DNA of 64,000 nucleotides from Mucidula mucida (Eukaryota; Basidiomycota; Agaricomycetes; Agaricales; Physalacriaceae), in assembly GCA_015501055.1 (NCBI GenBank), contig JADNYV010000139.1, forward strand, positions 33,501 to 97,500. The letters are read 5' to 3'. Positions 51,560 through 64,000 of the stretch are shown here, piece after piece (position 1 is the first letter of the stretch; the number at the start of each line of letters is the position of its first letter). Position numbers and translations under genes: made by a program. The notes below the pieces were generated by a model, which saw nothing but the letters and a program-made list of their open reading frames with translations, had not been told where the DNA came from and searched no databases.

Positions 51560-52167
51560 ATGGCTGCGCCACCGCAACAATTATCTCTCGATGTTGCTAC
51601 CACCGCCATTGACTTGCAAAATGCATCAGATTCCCTCGCACCACAATGGGCGATCGACATGGAAAACAGGCTAACTCATTGTATGGAATGGAATTTCCGC
51701 GTTCAAGGCATCCATCGACACAATTTAGAGGTAGCCCAGCGAGAGCAGTGAGTCTTCCATTATATCACTCCTCTGTAAGACTCCGTGATAATCAGACCAT
51801 GCTCGGTTTCTTAACAAGAGCCGCAAGCACGACGGAGAGCCGCTCACGCCTCTCCCTCTCCCCCTTCCACGGACTGATGTCGTCATTCCACCAGCTCCCG
51901 CTCCTGGGGCCGTGGCAAATCACCCTCCACCATGGGCTCCTCCTGCCATCGTCGTTCCTGCGGCCGATCCCACGTTCCCGGCGACCAAGGGTCCCCTCCG
52001 TGTTATGTCAGGTAGGCGAAAACCATATCGTACTTGGACCAAACTCATCCCTTGCAGCTCAAGCCCTTGACGATTTGCTTCAAACCTATAATCTCCCGGG
52101 GGTGAATGTTGGCACTGTTGAAGATCGCAGAGGAATATTCGCTCGGCATATCGGTGTCTCTCTTTAA
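51560..52167 (+). CDS. Unknown protein of a mushroom-specific family, exon 1/2 junction off by one base
   Basis: The ATG at 51560 gives MAAPPQQLSLDVATTAIDLQ, then RLTHCMEWNFRVQGIHRHNL, a helical segment. The most natural second exon reads HARFLNKSRKHDGEPLTPLP, a Pro-rich stretch, and FPATKGPLRVM. The third reads AQALDDLLQTYNLPGVNVGT and EDRRGIFARHIGV, with the stop at 52165-52167. I recall similar proteins in many Agaricomycetes (helical N-terminus, FPAT motif, small C-terminal helix pair), all without known function. The first junction is one base out of phase for this reading. Confidence 0.55.
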
Positions 52168-53205
52168 CGCCCTTACATGTCATGGGCGTGCAGACTACAG
52201 CCTTTTTACCTGGACATTTTCAGACGTACGAGTACATCACTATCTTTCTTCCGTCGTCGGCGAGGATGACAACGTATCAAACGATTGTCATGCATGGTAT
52301 ACAACATTGATTTCTCATCATTATAGCTCGAATCGCGACAGTTCATTCCGTAATTGTTAGGAACTGTGTCCCATGTTCATCGTTGTACTACGGTGCGACA
52401 CAACTCCGGCGCCGTTTTGGCCGTTCTCGGCCTTGGTCCTTGTTGCGCGACTCTAAAGTTTCTTCACGGCATAGAGCCGTCAGTCGTTCCTAATACAGAA
52501 CGTTCTCGTACATGGTCATATGCGTTGCCGTTAAGGTGGCCCGTGTCTCAAATCTTCACATGAACCCCTCTTCTCTCGTTCCCGACATCCTGCTATTTCT
52601 TCTGTTAAGCGTAGACGCTGATGTCATCACGAACAGGAGGAGCGTTGATCTCTCAACGAAGTCGTCGACGTGAAGACAGCCGTACTGGTACTTGCCTTCA
52701 TCCTTGGAACTTAAATCTGTACAACACCTGCTATGAGTATGAGTATGAGTATGAGTTGGGGCTGACCCATCCCGTTGCATAATAGCAACGGCATAGGCTC
52801 CGCGCTAGCATGTCCCGGCTACACGCCCGCGGTCGTCAAGCAGTGTCGCATGTGAGTGGGCACTCAAGTTGCCGTCGTTTGCATACACCAGTTAACGAGT
52901 AACGAGCAACTATCAGACCCCATGGTAGTCACTCCAAATAATCCGGGATTGAAATAAATCTTTATTGAATAGACGGCGTATCCGTTAATCGATGTTACCA
53001 CAAGGAGCTAGCCAAAACCCCGCAGTGCCAAAGCAACATAATCATCACAATCCGAGGCCTCCACAGCATCCTCATCTGCAGCAGATGTGCCTTCCAATCT
53101 CAGACAAAGAGACGAGCTTCTGCATTTCATTCTCGGCCATCATTGCGGTGAAGGAGCCTTGACAAGAATTCCAGACGGTAAAACTCGTGCGCTGAGGACG
53201 AGATT
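52168..53205. other. Intergenic stretch containing copy 2 of the 12.5-kb repeat
   Basis: About 52496-52600 matches 12526-12640 (shared GCGTTGCCGTTAAGGTGGCC). A short GAGTAT microsatellite lies at 52735-52755. No gene could be built. Confidence 0.55.
52496..52600 (+). repeat. Copy 2 of the ~110-bp repeat shared with 12.5 kb
   Basis: Same orientation as the 12526-12640 copy. It begins CAGAACGTTCTCGTACAT and includes GCGTTGCCGTTAAGGTGGCC. The genes that flank the other copy are absent here. Confidence 0.75.
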
Positions 53206-54709
53206 TCATTCATATCGTGTGAGCGAACTATCATCGACGATTGAAATCAGCATTTTAAATGCTTGTGTGGCATGCCGCATCCTGCCGTCCACTACCTCCT
53301 CGATAAGCGCGTCCACCCGTCTCTTGACCTCTTCATCAGCCGCGTTCTCCTTCAAGAATGCTATCTCTATAGCAAGCACTTCCGGATACCTGACATACCG
53401 CGTTACCGTGAGAATCTTTACCAAGTAGGATGTAGGGAGAACTTACCGGGAAGTAAACGGCGAGAACGCTTCCTGTACTACATTCTGCGTGTTCAGGTGA
53501 TCCTTGATAGCCGATAACGCCGTTTCTTTCAATCCTGGAATACCAAGGCTAGCGGCCAAACGGTACATCGATTTGGGAGACGGATTCTCTGATGATCTGT
53601 CGCCGATACCAGCGAACGCGACTGTTCCGGTGTATATGAACTGCATCATTCCACGCCACCTACGGCCGTTCAATCGACAACACGATATATGGGGATGTGC
53701 GCTCACGTCTTATATGCGACATCGGCAATCTCGTGGATAGCATCGGCGGCGAGAGGCACGTACGGGAAATCCTCAGCGGCTGTTGATGCCGACGCTGTAG
53801 AGGCCCCACGTCCACTATCGGAACCCATGCCACTCAGGCCAAGGCCTATGAATAAGTCGTCTCGACGCAACTTCATCGAGATGATCAGACGAACCTGTTT
53901 GCTTCCCGATAACATCGTCTTCATCCTCCCAATCGCTATCGTCGTCGTAATCCCATCCGACGATACGCCCGTCAGGCATACGAGCATCCAAAACTGACAA
54001 GATCTGACGTTTGGGATGACAATTTCGAGTTCGGAAGTAACTCACCAGAGTCCAAAACCATGCTCTTCCCCCGGAGGAGTGAGGAGATTCCATATATATC
54101 CTTTACTCCATTCCCCGTCGGTAGAACGAAGCACGTATCGACAAGATTATGTCCATCTAGTGTCTGTACAATCAACGCGGAAAGGGCGGGAGTTTCTGCA
54201 GGAGCATGATTATGCGGCGCGGTCTGAGGGTTGCACAGTATAGAGATGTTGATATCCAAGACGATGTGCTCGAGCTGGGAGATAGTGAACCCCTTCTTGA
54301 ACAGACGGCTAGTGATAGCAATCGGTACGTTGTTTCGTGGGAGAGTGAAAGACGTAGATCCCGTCTTGACCATCAATTTCCCTTTTACCAGTAGCTCTGC
54401 GGATACTAGAACCTCTACTTTCCGGAGTCGAGGATCTAAAGCAAACGACGAAATAGGCCCTGGAACGAAGAATATCTCGAGGCTTGCTTGGTGGACGGCT
54501 TCGGAGAGGTACAGCAGCTCCGTTGTCTCTTCCGTGATCCTATACAGAAATGACCAACCCAGACCGCAGGTAGGACTTTCCCCGTATGTAGAACCGTGAG
54601 GGTGCACAGTCAACTTGCAACGGTATCGTCGACCTTCGTCGGCGGGGAGATCAGTCCATTCCTCTGGGGAAGAGAAGGCGAATGTAGGAGGTGTGGTGAG
54701 CGTCGACAT
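53206..54709 (-). CDS. BTB/POZ-type protein with N-terminal MATH-like region
   Basis: The ATG at 54709 gives MSTLTTPPTFAFSSPEEWTD, then a beta-rich region (RRYRCKLTVHPHGSTYGESP, GLGWSFLYRITEETTELLYL). Next comes an acidic insert (DDDSDWEDEDD), then the BTB core end: DFPYVPLAADAIHEIADVAY, RGMMQFIYTGTVAFAG, KSMYRLAASLGIPGLKETAL. The C-terminal helices end RHATQAFKMLISIVDDSS. The F-x-x-L-L-x-Y-x-Y-T-G-type strand and the helix after it are typical BTB. Such proteins may be CUL3 adaptors. The stop is at about 53206-53208. Exon borders near 53.9-54.1 kb are approximate. Confidence 0.7.
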
Positions 54710-55137
54710 GAGAGCGTGACACGAGTAGAACACGAGTGTCAAGAAGGTATGAGGTCTTGCTAATCAATTGCCTTTGCACGTGCAGTGCCAAAAAAGCTGG
54801 GAAGATCCAGGTCAGTCAAACGATGAGGTTGATATCGAGATCCGTGCCATAAACACGTCGTACTTACCAATAGATCGACAGATCGAGCACATATGCTGTG
54901 GGGAATAGAGCTCATAGATCTTGTGAATTGACAGTGACCGTGGGAGGAATGGAAAAAAGGTGAACGCGTCGAGCCAAGGCGCACTCGCGGAAACTTTCCC
55001 ATGCGCCGACGGCATGCCGTTTTCGCCTCTCTCTGTCGCGTCCAAACTTCTCCTTACTGGCGAGGTTTAACAGCGGTTCTTCAATCAAAGCGTTCATTGC
55101 ATTGCATATTAAAGTTCATATGTGCAAAACAGCTCGA
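54710..55137. other. Intergenic stretch, no gene seen
   Basis: Small minus-strand frames at 54760-55097 overlap one another and were not supported. Confidence 0.45.
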
Positions 55138-55984
55138 CTACACCCTGCTAGCGGAATCCTCGCTGAAACTTGTATGCTTCTCATACTCCGCAGTGACCTC
55201 CACGACACCTATCTCGATGTGCGGGAGCCCACCGCCTTCATAATACTGACACGGCATGGCGACGAGCATCGATACGCGCAGGGACTCTCCTGAGGATTCA
55301 AGAGGAGTGTCGGCTTTGGTTACAGGTGGCGCGGAGTCGGAGGAGAAGTGGGACCATATGACGCGTCGTACGCGTTCATGCGGCTCGATTATTGAAGTTG
55401 AAGCGGTGGTGGATCGTACACGGCGAGGAATGATGTAGGAAAGGGATAGCGGGCCCGGCTTTAGCGGTAATGAGCGAATGGCACTGAATAGGCCATAGAG
55501 ATGAGAACGCACTTTCATCGCGTCCGAACCCCCGAGATGGTGGTCGTCGTGCTGCCGAACGACTAGATGCGCTTCGTACATCGGAGGCTTCTGCGACGGA
55601 TCTATCTTTGGCCCGCGTGTGTTTGTGGGTGGGATATATGTTCCGTTTCGTATGGCCTCTGCCATCATGGCGGCATGCCGCCTTCGCAGAATGAGAGACC
55701 TAAGCACAATCGCGGCGGACACGGAAAGTAGGAGGACGAGTGTCGCTAATGCCTTTAGACAGGATCCGTGCACGCAGCAAGGAAAAACATACCTAGAAAT
55801 GTATACACTGTACCAGGACGGTGAGCCGATACTTCACACCGTGTAGATGTATTGACTCACGGTACAACGATGCGGAGGAAGTGGTATTTCCTAAGGCAGG
55901 CGAACCCGTCAAGCTGGGAGACGGAAAATCGTCCGTTGGAGAGAATGTCGACGAAGGCGACAAGGAGGAGGAGGACAGAGACAT
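55138..55984 (-). CDS. Single-pass membrane protein with Ser-rich N-terminus, unknown
   Basis: The ATG at 55984 opens a Ser-rich leader (MSLSSSSLSPSSTFSPTDDF). A single intron of 109 nt (55860-55752) leads to a hydrophobic helix (ALATLVLLLSVSAAIVL) with RSLILRRRH on its inner side, so the N-terminus is probably outside. The cytosolic part reads IRNGTYIPPTNTRG, YEAHLVVRQHDDHHLGGSDA and HIEIGVVEVTAEYEK, with the stop at 55138-55140. The I-R-N-G-T-x-x-P-P pattern after the helix is one I associate with a mushroom family of single-pass proteins of unknown role. Function not assigned. Confidence 0.6.
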
Positions 55985-57264
55985 GGTAGGAAGGTGCTGA
56001 GGCCAAAGCTGTGTGTGTGCTTGGACATATCACGACTGGATTGATCAACTTACTCGAGGAGAGTGGATATCAACGTGATGACGAGGAAGGTGGGTAGCTG
56101 GCGTAAGGGTCGTGAGGTCGTGAAAGTAGGTGGGCAAGAGACGCTATCTACTGAGTCCGATTCCGGCTCACAGGATTTGAGATCACACGGTCCGGAGCGT
56201 GGGGACCAGATAATCTTATCGTGAGTATACAATATTGTCTTCGACGGACGACCTGTCTCAGGACCAATTGAGCGGAATCCCTTTCCAAAGGTGAGGCCTC
56301 CGCCGCGGATGGATGTTTATAGGAATGTCCTGGTATGAACGATATCGCGAGTGGCGATATAAATACTAGGGAATTAGATGCTTAAAACGGCTGTTCCTGG
56401 TAGGCGTAGCAAAGATCAAAAGAGTACCACGACTCTTCGTGTTCGCTAAAGTAGACTGGCATATCGTGCATTTGCAAGTGATCAGCGAGATGGGAGAAGA
56501 AAGAGAACTTTGATCAGTGGCTGTGTGAGTTCATTTGCTGCTATCATGAGTGCCGGCAGCTTCGCTCTGTAGGCCACCGAGTCGCTCTTGGTTCTTCAGC
56601 TTCCTTACGTGAACTAGCTATATCAATGGTCCCGTGCTTCTGTTTCTCTCATCGCATCGTGAACGCGCTCCGTCGTTACGAACCAATCTGCAACCACGTC
56701 CTGGGAACGTTTTTTTATTGAAGGTCACCGGTCCTCGAAGAACACCTGGGTACCTCGTTGCCGTTGTCTGTTCCGCGCTGTTGACTTCTCCTACTATGCG
56801 AGGTCAGAAAAATGCATCCTTCTCTGCCTCCAATGATTAAAACATTTGGATAAGCTCTCGATCTACCGTCGAGCTCGTACAGAGATGTTAAGATGCATAT
56901 CTCTCGAATTATGGATCATACCATTGGTGATGTTGTTGTTCCTCACGCGATAATTTGATCAACGCAAGTCGATCATTCATTTGCACCAGCGCGTGTAGTC
57001 ACTCATAACGTCATGGGCTGCGCTCACGAAGCCTCGTAGTACCTCAGTGCACAGTGCACCGTACTGAACCTCTAGAATGCCTCTGTTCATTGATGGTAAG
57101 AAGGTTTGAACAGATATAAAATATATATTGGCCACAACATACACAACGTGAGAAAAATAATGAGCGAGGGGAGGGAGTCCGAAGCATTAGGTAGACGATG
57201 AACCGATATGTAGATATCATGCGTCCGCCAAGGGCAGACGCAACCAAAAACGCTGCCGCGACAC
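55985..57264. other. Intergenic stretch, no gene seen
   Basis: A minus-strand frame at 56050-56232 has a hydrophobic end but no exon partner. Nothing else is seen. Confidence 0.45.
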
Positions 57265-59282
<2,018 letters not shown>

Positions 59283-60768
59283 AACCCGTCGTTGTCGTCG
59301 TCGTCGCCTGCCTTGTCTTTTTTTCTTTTAATAAGGACTGCCGGTGCGCTCGTCGCCGTCTAATATCGCAGAGGTCGCAATGTGGTTGAGGTCGCGCAGA
59401 GGGCACGGTGCGGCTGGGTATGCACGGCTCCTGGGGTGAACGGCGGGGATCGATGAGGAGGCCTTGATAACGGATGGCAGGTGGTTGATGCTTGCGATGG
59501 CCTAATTCGGATGCCATCGGATGCCGTGGGAATTAAATCCGTTTTTGGACGATGGCCGCTGATCAAGGGATCTCGACGAGGCTTTGAAGCGCCCTCAATC
59601 TCAGCACGACACCAATCTCTCACTTGGTATTCTTCGTGCACTCTAGTCATACTTGGCCACACCTACGGCATCTCCGACAGCTATCTACCCGGGATCAATG
59701 CGCTGGACCCACATTGATCAGCGGGTACTCTTGCTCGTACGGTTTCATGTGCATGCCCGAGTCATCCAAAATTCTCCTTGCTGATATAGCTACTTCTCCG
59801 TTGGCTTCTCCGATTGTCGCGTGTCCACAACGAGTTATCCCGAGTAGAACGCAGGGTTCCCTGACCAGGAGCATGCATTCCACACCCATTATATAGATCC
59901 CTACCGCTTGTTGGCGACTTTGCTCGCTACGCTGCCCAACCGTGCATCTTCCCGCTTGAACGACTACTCCAGGTAAATCGCCTGCTTACTTGTTGTACCC
60001 TGTTGAATCCCTATACATAGACAAGTAGGAATTCCCAATGTGACGTCTGCATGTATTACTGCTTTGGTTATCCATTCTCTCTTTTCCGGTGGAATTTGAC
60101 CATTCAAGGTCATCGCAGAACCAATAAGGGCTTCCAAAAGAGCCGCGTCTCGCCTGCGAGAACCGAGAGCGCTCCTCCACCTTCGAGGAAGTCACAGTTT
60201 CCATGAGAAGATCGCTCCGCTGGCGCACGCAGTCAACGTCTTGGCGGCAGTCCAGAGCAAATAGTGTCGGTAAGTTGCCGCTTTTGACAGGAAATGGATA
60301 GTAACGTCGTTTGGCTTTTCTTTTTTGCTGTAGTTTGAATCCGGGTCCTCATTCTCAGGTAATCGTTCCGCCCAGGCAGTGTACGTCCTCGTGACACAAA
60401 CGGGTCCTGATCGCCGTATGCCCAGCTGCACAACATGTTGTGATTCCACTTGATGTCGTTCGCCTACGTCCTCTTTCGCTCCTACTGCTTTGTCTGAATA
60501 TCAGCAGTGCGTCAATATATTGGGCGTTCGAAGGACGTCTTCGAATATATGCGCCGCGCCTTCTCGTTTGACGACTCTTAGGCTGGGCCAATGCCAAGAC
60601 ATCAAGAACAGCCAAGTCCGCAGCCAAGTTGTTGGCAAGATGGACGATAAAAAGGCTGCGAGCAATTCCCGTGCCCAGGCATTCCCTTTCCCCCGCGCAT
60701 CTTTGACACCACCACTCCTTTGACCCAGTCGACTAACAAACCTTTCCTCTTGCTCTTCCTCCGCCATC
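59283..60768. other. Intergenic stretch between divergent genes
   Basis: It begins with a GTC trinucleotide tract at 59288-59310, in the 5' leader of the PP1 gene. Short frames on both strands were not supported. Confidence 0.5.
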
Positions 60769-62320
60769 ATGCTCTCTTTTACCCTGGTCACACTCACAGC
60801 GTCGCTCCTCGGGGTTACTTCCGCGCAGGACACAGTCCTGCCTGGTGTGATTGCCACTGGTACTATGGGCGTCACGAATCCTCCTCAACCGACGATGGGA
60901 ACCGAGGTCAACCAGAACTCTTTGGTCCGCTTGGCCTCTGTCAACTCGGTCGATGTAAGCCATCCCGTCTTCCCATGGACTTTTCATGGACTAACTGCGC
61001 GATTAGGACTGGTGTCTTTGGGCTCCCCCCGAGGCCGGTCTGACAATCGGTGAAACCGAGGTGCGTTCTTAGCCGTCCTATCTTCTCGACGGTTTGATGA
61101 GCCTCTGCTTTTAGCACGAAGTCGTCGCATGGTGCACGAAGCCCAGAAATGGCGCGCGCGTTATTCCCGACGGCGTCATCACAGGTGTTTCTTTCATCAA
61201 GACGGGTGCGTCTCTCTTGTTTCTTTCCTAGCTATGCGTACTCATGCTATGCAGACTTTTACGTTCAGCTCATGGCTTACGGCGACTTTACGAAGCTGAA
61301 CATCATCGACGGTGACTATGGCGGTGAGCCGGCCGATGTTTATTGGGTCGAACTTGTTCCCGACATGTTTTTCAGGTGAACTGGATCCGCACGGTCCTTC
61401 TGGGGACGGTAACCCTGTCGGAGGAAACGTCACGAGTAATGCTGTCACTGGAGAGGACGTCAACTACGAGGAGTGGATGGTGAGTACTCGCACCTTGACA
61501 ACCTGTAACGCAGCTCATCGATTCTCTTAGTCCTTCATCGTGAGTATTCTCGGATCGCCTTGCATGCTCGATATTTAACCCTTTCAAGTCGTGGCAACAA
61601 GTCTGCTTCCGGATCTGCACCAACGCCAACGCGACCTGGGATGCCGCACTCATGTGCGAACACGAGCTCGACGTTATGGGCTGTGAATTCGTTATGCCCG
61701 GAAACTACCAATTCAACGGCACCTTGTGAGTATCTTACCCGCGCCTCGATCTCGGACCTGATATCTCTGCCACAGTGAGAGTTGCGAAGCAGAAGTCGCC
61801 TGTATGTCTGCATTCACTCTATATTATGCTACTTAACACTGATGCTCTTCGCAGACCCGCCCGGTGTCTACGTAACCGCAATCAACGGCGACACGACGGA
61901 ATACTCAACCTTCCGTCAATACTACACCGGCGTCTACACCGCCGGGTCGGATATCGTCTCTTACACTGTCGGCACCACAGTCACGCCTCTCACTGCCCAG
62001 ATGACTCCCTCGTCGAGTAACTGCCAGACCATGCCCACCATTTCGAACGGCGTCGGCCTCAGTGTTGAAGAGTCCGGTTCTGTTGGCGCTGGAACGGGAT
62101 CGACGACGAGGACCTCTACGCGTACCGGTATGTGTCGCCATCTACTCGTCGAGTTCGATTGTACTGACATAGGTGTCTAGGAACCGGTGCTGGGTCGACG
62201 AGCTCCGCTGATGCCTCCACGTCCGACGACAGCGATTCGGCGTCGCGCGTGTCATACATGGAGGGTGTTACCTTAGTCGCATTGATCTCTGGCGTTGCCG
62301 CTATCGCACTTTTGCACTAG
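60769..62320 (+). CDS. GPI-anchored mannoprotein of the MAG (macrophage-activating glycoprotein) type
   Basis: The ATG at 60769 begins a signal peptide (MLSFTLVTLTASLLGVTSAQ). About nine exons follow, the first at 60769-60954 and 61007-61060. Blocks: GVTNPPQPTMGTEVNQNSLV, WCLWAPPEAGLTIGETE, HEVVAWCTKPRNGARVIPDG, DFYVQLMAYGDFTKLNIIDG, CEFVMPGNYQFNGTFESCEA and VAYPPGVYVTAINGD. Eight or more Cys are probably disulfide-bonded. A Ser/Thr/Gly-rich stalk and a hydrophobic end (TLVALISGVAAIALLH) give a GPI signal. The order of blocks is that of the fungal family annotated as macrophage-activating glycoprotein. It is a cell-wall or surface protein. The family name reflects an early study; its role in the fungus is unknown. 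Confidence 0.88.
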
Positions 62321-62874
62321 TACTTTATTTATCCGAGGACTTACTTATACGTGTCTTCCATTTGTTATCGACTATACACACGGCTTTCCCCTGGGTTTCT
62401 GCGGTCTCCCAAACGTACTTTGTGATCATGGGGAAGACATATTCCAGACCTATCAAAAGTTTGGTTGCGTAGTAACAGCAACCACCTTGCTCTGGAAATA
62501 AGTATGAAGCTGGTATGAATCTGAGAGCACCTGCAACTGTTGACTCGATGGAGGCGCTGATGGCGAGGATTAAGATGTTCTTCCGTAACCGCACAATGAT
62601 GCCAGTGACAAAGAATGCCCATTGTTGTCCGAAACTCGAGACGGTGCTCATTGAGAACCTGCTTGTGACTGAAGGGTACACTGAGGTCCTTCTCTCTTGG
62701 AGTGTGAGTTGGCCACATTGTCAATGTGTCAGTCTCTTGGTTTGATTCAAGAGGCGACGTAGAAGGTGGGCGGCAGTCTGTTAGCGACTGACTAAGCCAC
62801 GAGACTCAACCAGGTACCACAGCAAGAACTAAGGAAGAAAGTGTTCGCGTTCGTAAGACTAGGCTAGGCCAGGT
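62321..62874. other. Stretch between the mannoprotein gene and the telomere-like repeats
   Basis: A minus-strand frame at 62325-62681 of 118 codons is partly hydrophobic but was not recognised and has no exon partner. It is not called. Confidence 0.4.
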
Positions 62875-62906
62875 GTAGGGTTAGGGGGTTAGGGTTAGGG
62901 TTAGGG
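62875..62906 (+). repeat. Telomere-like TTAGGG tract 1
   Basis: Several TTAGGG units with one GGG insertion precede the first 332-bp unit. TTAGGG is the usual basidiomycete telomere repeat. Confidence 0.8.
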
Positions 62907-63238
62907 AGGCTGTGACAAAAAACGCGCTAGAAAAGTGGGGGCGAAGTAGAATAAGGGGGGGTGTTAATTGTAACACCCCTGAATCCTTTCGCTTTTAAGC
63001 TCTTCAGATCCTACTCGGCATCGACATGTGTTTTGAGGTCCATACGGTCTAGATATACTTGGGGCCCGAAGGCGATTATGCTATTGGTCAGTGGGGGACT
63101 GCCATCGGCCTGTGAAAAGAGTTAGATCACAGATGATAACTGTGGCGCACCTCGGGCCGGTACTTCGGGCCGGATCCGGACCGCCGGGTTAGGACGGGTT
63201 AGGGTTTGAGGGTTAGGGTTAGGGTTAGGGGGTTAGGG
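62907..63238 (+). repeat. 332-bp tandem repeat, unit 1
   Basis: It begins AGGCTGTGACAAAAAACGCG and ends in a TTAGGG tract. It contains GGGCCGG-type inverted pieces near 63160-63180. Confidence 0.9.
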
Positions 63239-63560
63239 AGGCTGTGACAAAAAACGCGCTAGAAAAGTGGGGGCGAAGTAGAATAAGGGGGGGTGTTAAT
63301 TGTAACACACCTGAATCCTTTCGCTTTTAAGCTCTTCAGATCCTACTCGGCATCGACATGTGTTTTGAGGTCCATACGGTCTAGATATACTTGGGGCCCG
63401 AAGGCGATTATGCTATTGGTCAGTGGGGAACTGCCATCGGCCTGTGAAAAGAGTTAGATCACATATGATAACTGTGGCGCACCTCGGGCCGGTACTTCGG
63501 GCCGGATCCGGACCGCCGGGTTAGGACGGGTTAGGGTTTGAGGGTTAGGGTTGGCTAACA
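63239..63560 (+). repeat. 332-bp tandem repeat, unit 2, shortened at its right end
   Basis: It matches unit 1 with only a few base changes, for example ACACACCTG for ACACCCCTG and CACATATGAT for CACAGATGAT. It stops at GGTTGGCTAAC instead of repeating the long TTAGGG tract. A further short TTAGGG piece lies at 63606-63640. Confidence 0.9.
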
Positions 63561-63640
63561 AAGCGACAGAGTCAGTTATTAAGTATATCAACGTTAAATA
63601 AACGCTGTACTCACGGTTAGGGTTAGGGTGAGGGTTAAGG

Positions 63641-64000
63641 GGGTGTTATTCCCCGAAAAATGTGGTTAGTAAGTCCGTAGACGAACAAGGGTGTGAGTAC
63701 TTACCGTAGGGGCTCGGGAACTAGTAACTAAGTGAATGCGTGGAACATATGACCTGCTTGCGGCGGAAAATCGGAGGCCGTCTCCAGACACCGAGTATAC
63801 CTGCGCCTCTCGGCGTGGGACTCGGATTTTTACATCTCAAGACTTGATTAAGACCGGGCGAATGCACCCGGCCACCTTCGACGGGGCCCCAGAGGGGCCC
63901 GCTCCATCCGGGCAGATTTCTGTTGACCAGGGTTCACCAAACGGGGTTCAGATAGACGTATTCAAGGTCGCCGGGCTGGGGCCGGTTCGGGTGTGGCGAT
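63641..64000. other. Right-edge stretch, not identified
   Basis: GC-rich DNA with small inverted pieces (GGGGCCCC-AGAGGGGCCC near 63882-63900). No gene seen. It may be subtelomeric. Confidence 0.4.

Noticed and set aside
62325..62681. A 118-codon minus-strand frame after the mannoprotein gene
   Set aside because: It is partly hydrophobic but matches nothing I know, has no exon partner and overlaps the likely 3' UTR.

Overview
The window looks like nuclear DNA of a filamentous basidiomycete, most likely an Agaricomycete (mushroom-forming fungus). Genes are dense, on both strands, and broken by many 45-60 nt GT-AG introns. The families present are ones common in that class: F-box/LRR-like proteins, fungal kinase-like proteins, a DUF6534-type membrane protein, a MYND protein, a BTB protein and a MAG-type GPI mannoprotein. 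TTAGGG tracts and a tandem 332-bp repeat near the right end suggest the window runs toward a chromosome end. All exon models were read by eye; starts, stops and junctions in conserved genes are firmer than those in unknown genes.

Layout. 1-13.6 kb is accessory DNA: a partial F-box gene, a kinase-like gene split by a complete PIF/Harbinger transposon (3299-6783), two unknown genes, an F-box gene split by a 469-bp MITE with a 9-bp target duplication and a perfect 38-bp palindrome, and a decayed gene with two FG-x-x-x-G motif repeats. 13.6-22.4 kb holds one conserved gene, the DHH1/DDX6 RNA helicase, flanked on both sides by about twenty diverged tRNA-A-box-like repeats pointing mostly away from it. 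22.4-28.3 kb has small unknown genes and a second, complete copy of the kinase-like gene.

28.4-47.4 kb is conserved: a SNF2-family remodeller with a C-terminal PHD finger (with one apparent single-base frameshift), a DUF6534-type membrane protein, an AGC-like kinase, a uridine phosphorylase, a MYND protein, an aldo/keto reductase and a lactose-permease-like sugar transporter. 49-56 kb returns to accessory families (two F-box-type genes, an unknown gene, BTB, a single-pass membrane protein). 57.3-62.3 kb carries the PP1 catalytic subunit, with a 775-nt first intron, and a secreted GPI mannoprotein. From 62.9 kb the sequence is subtelomere-like.

Neighbouring genes do not form an obvious pathway. 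The reductase, transporter and uridine phosphorylase are metabolic neighbours without clear linkage. The main biological story is mobile and repeat DNA: two gene-disrupting insertions that can be reversed on paper, and a tRNA-like repeat field around DHH1.
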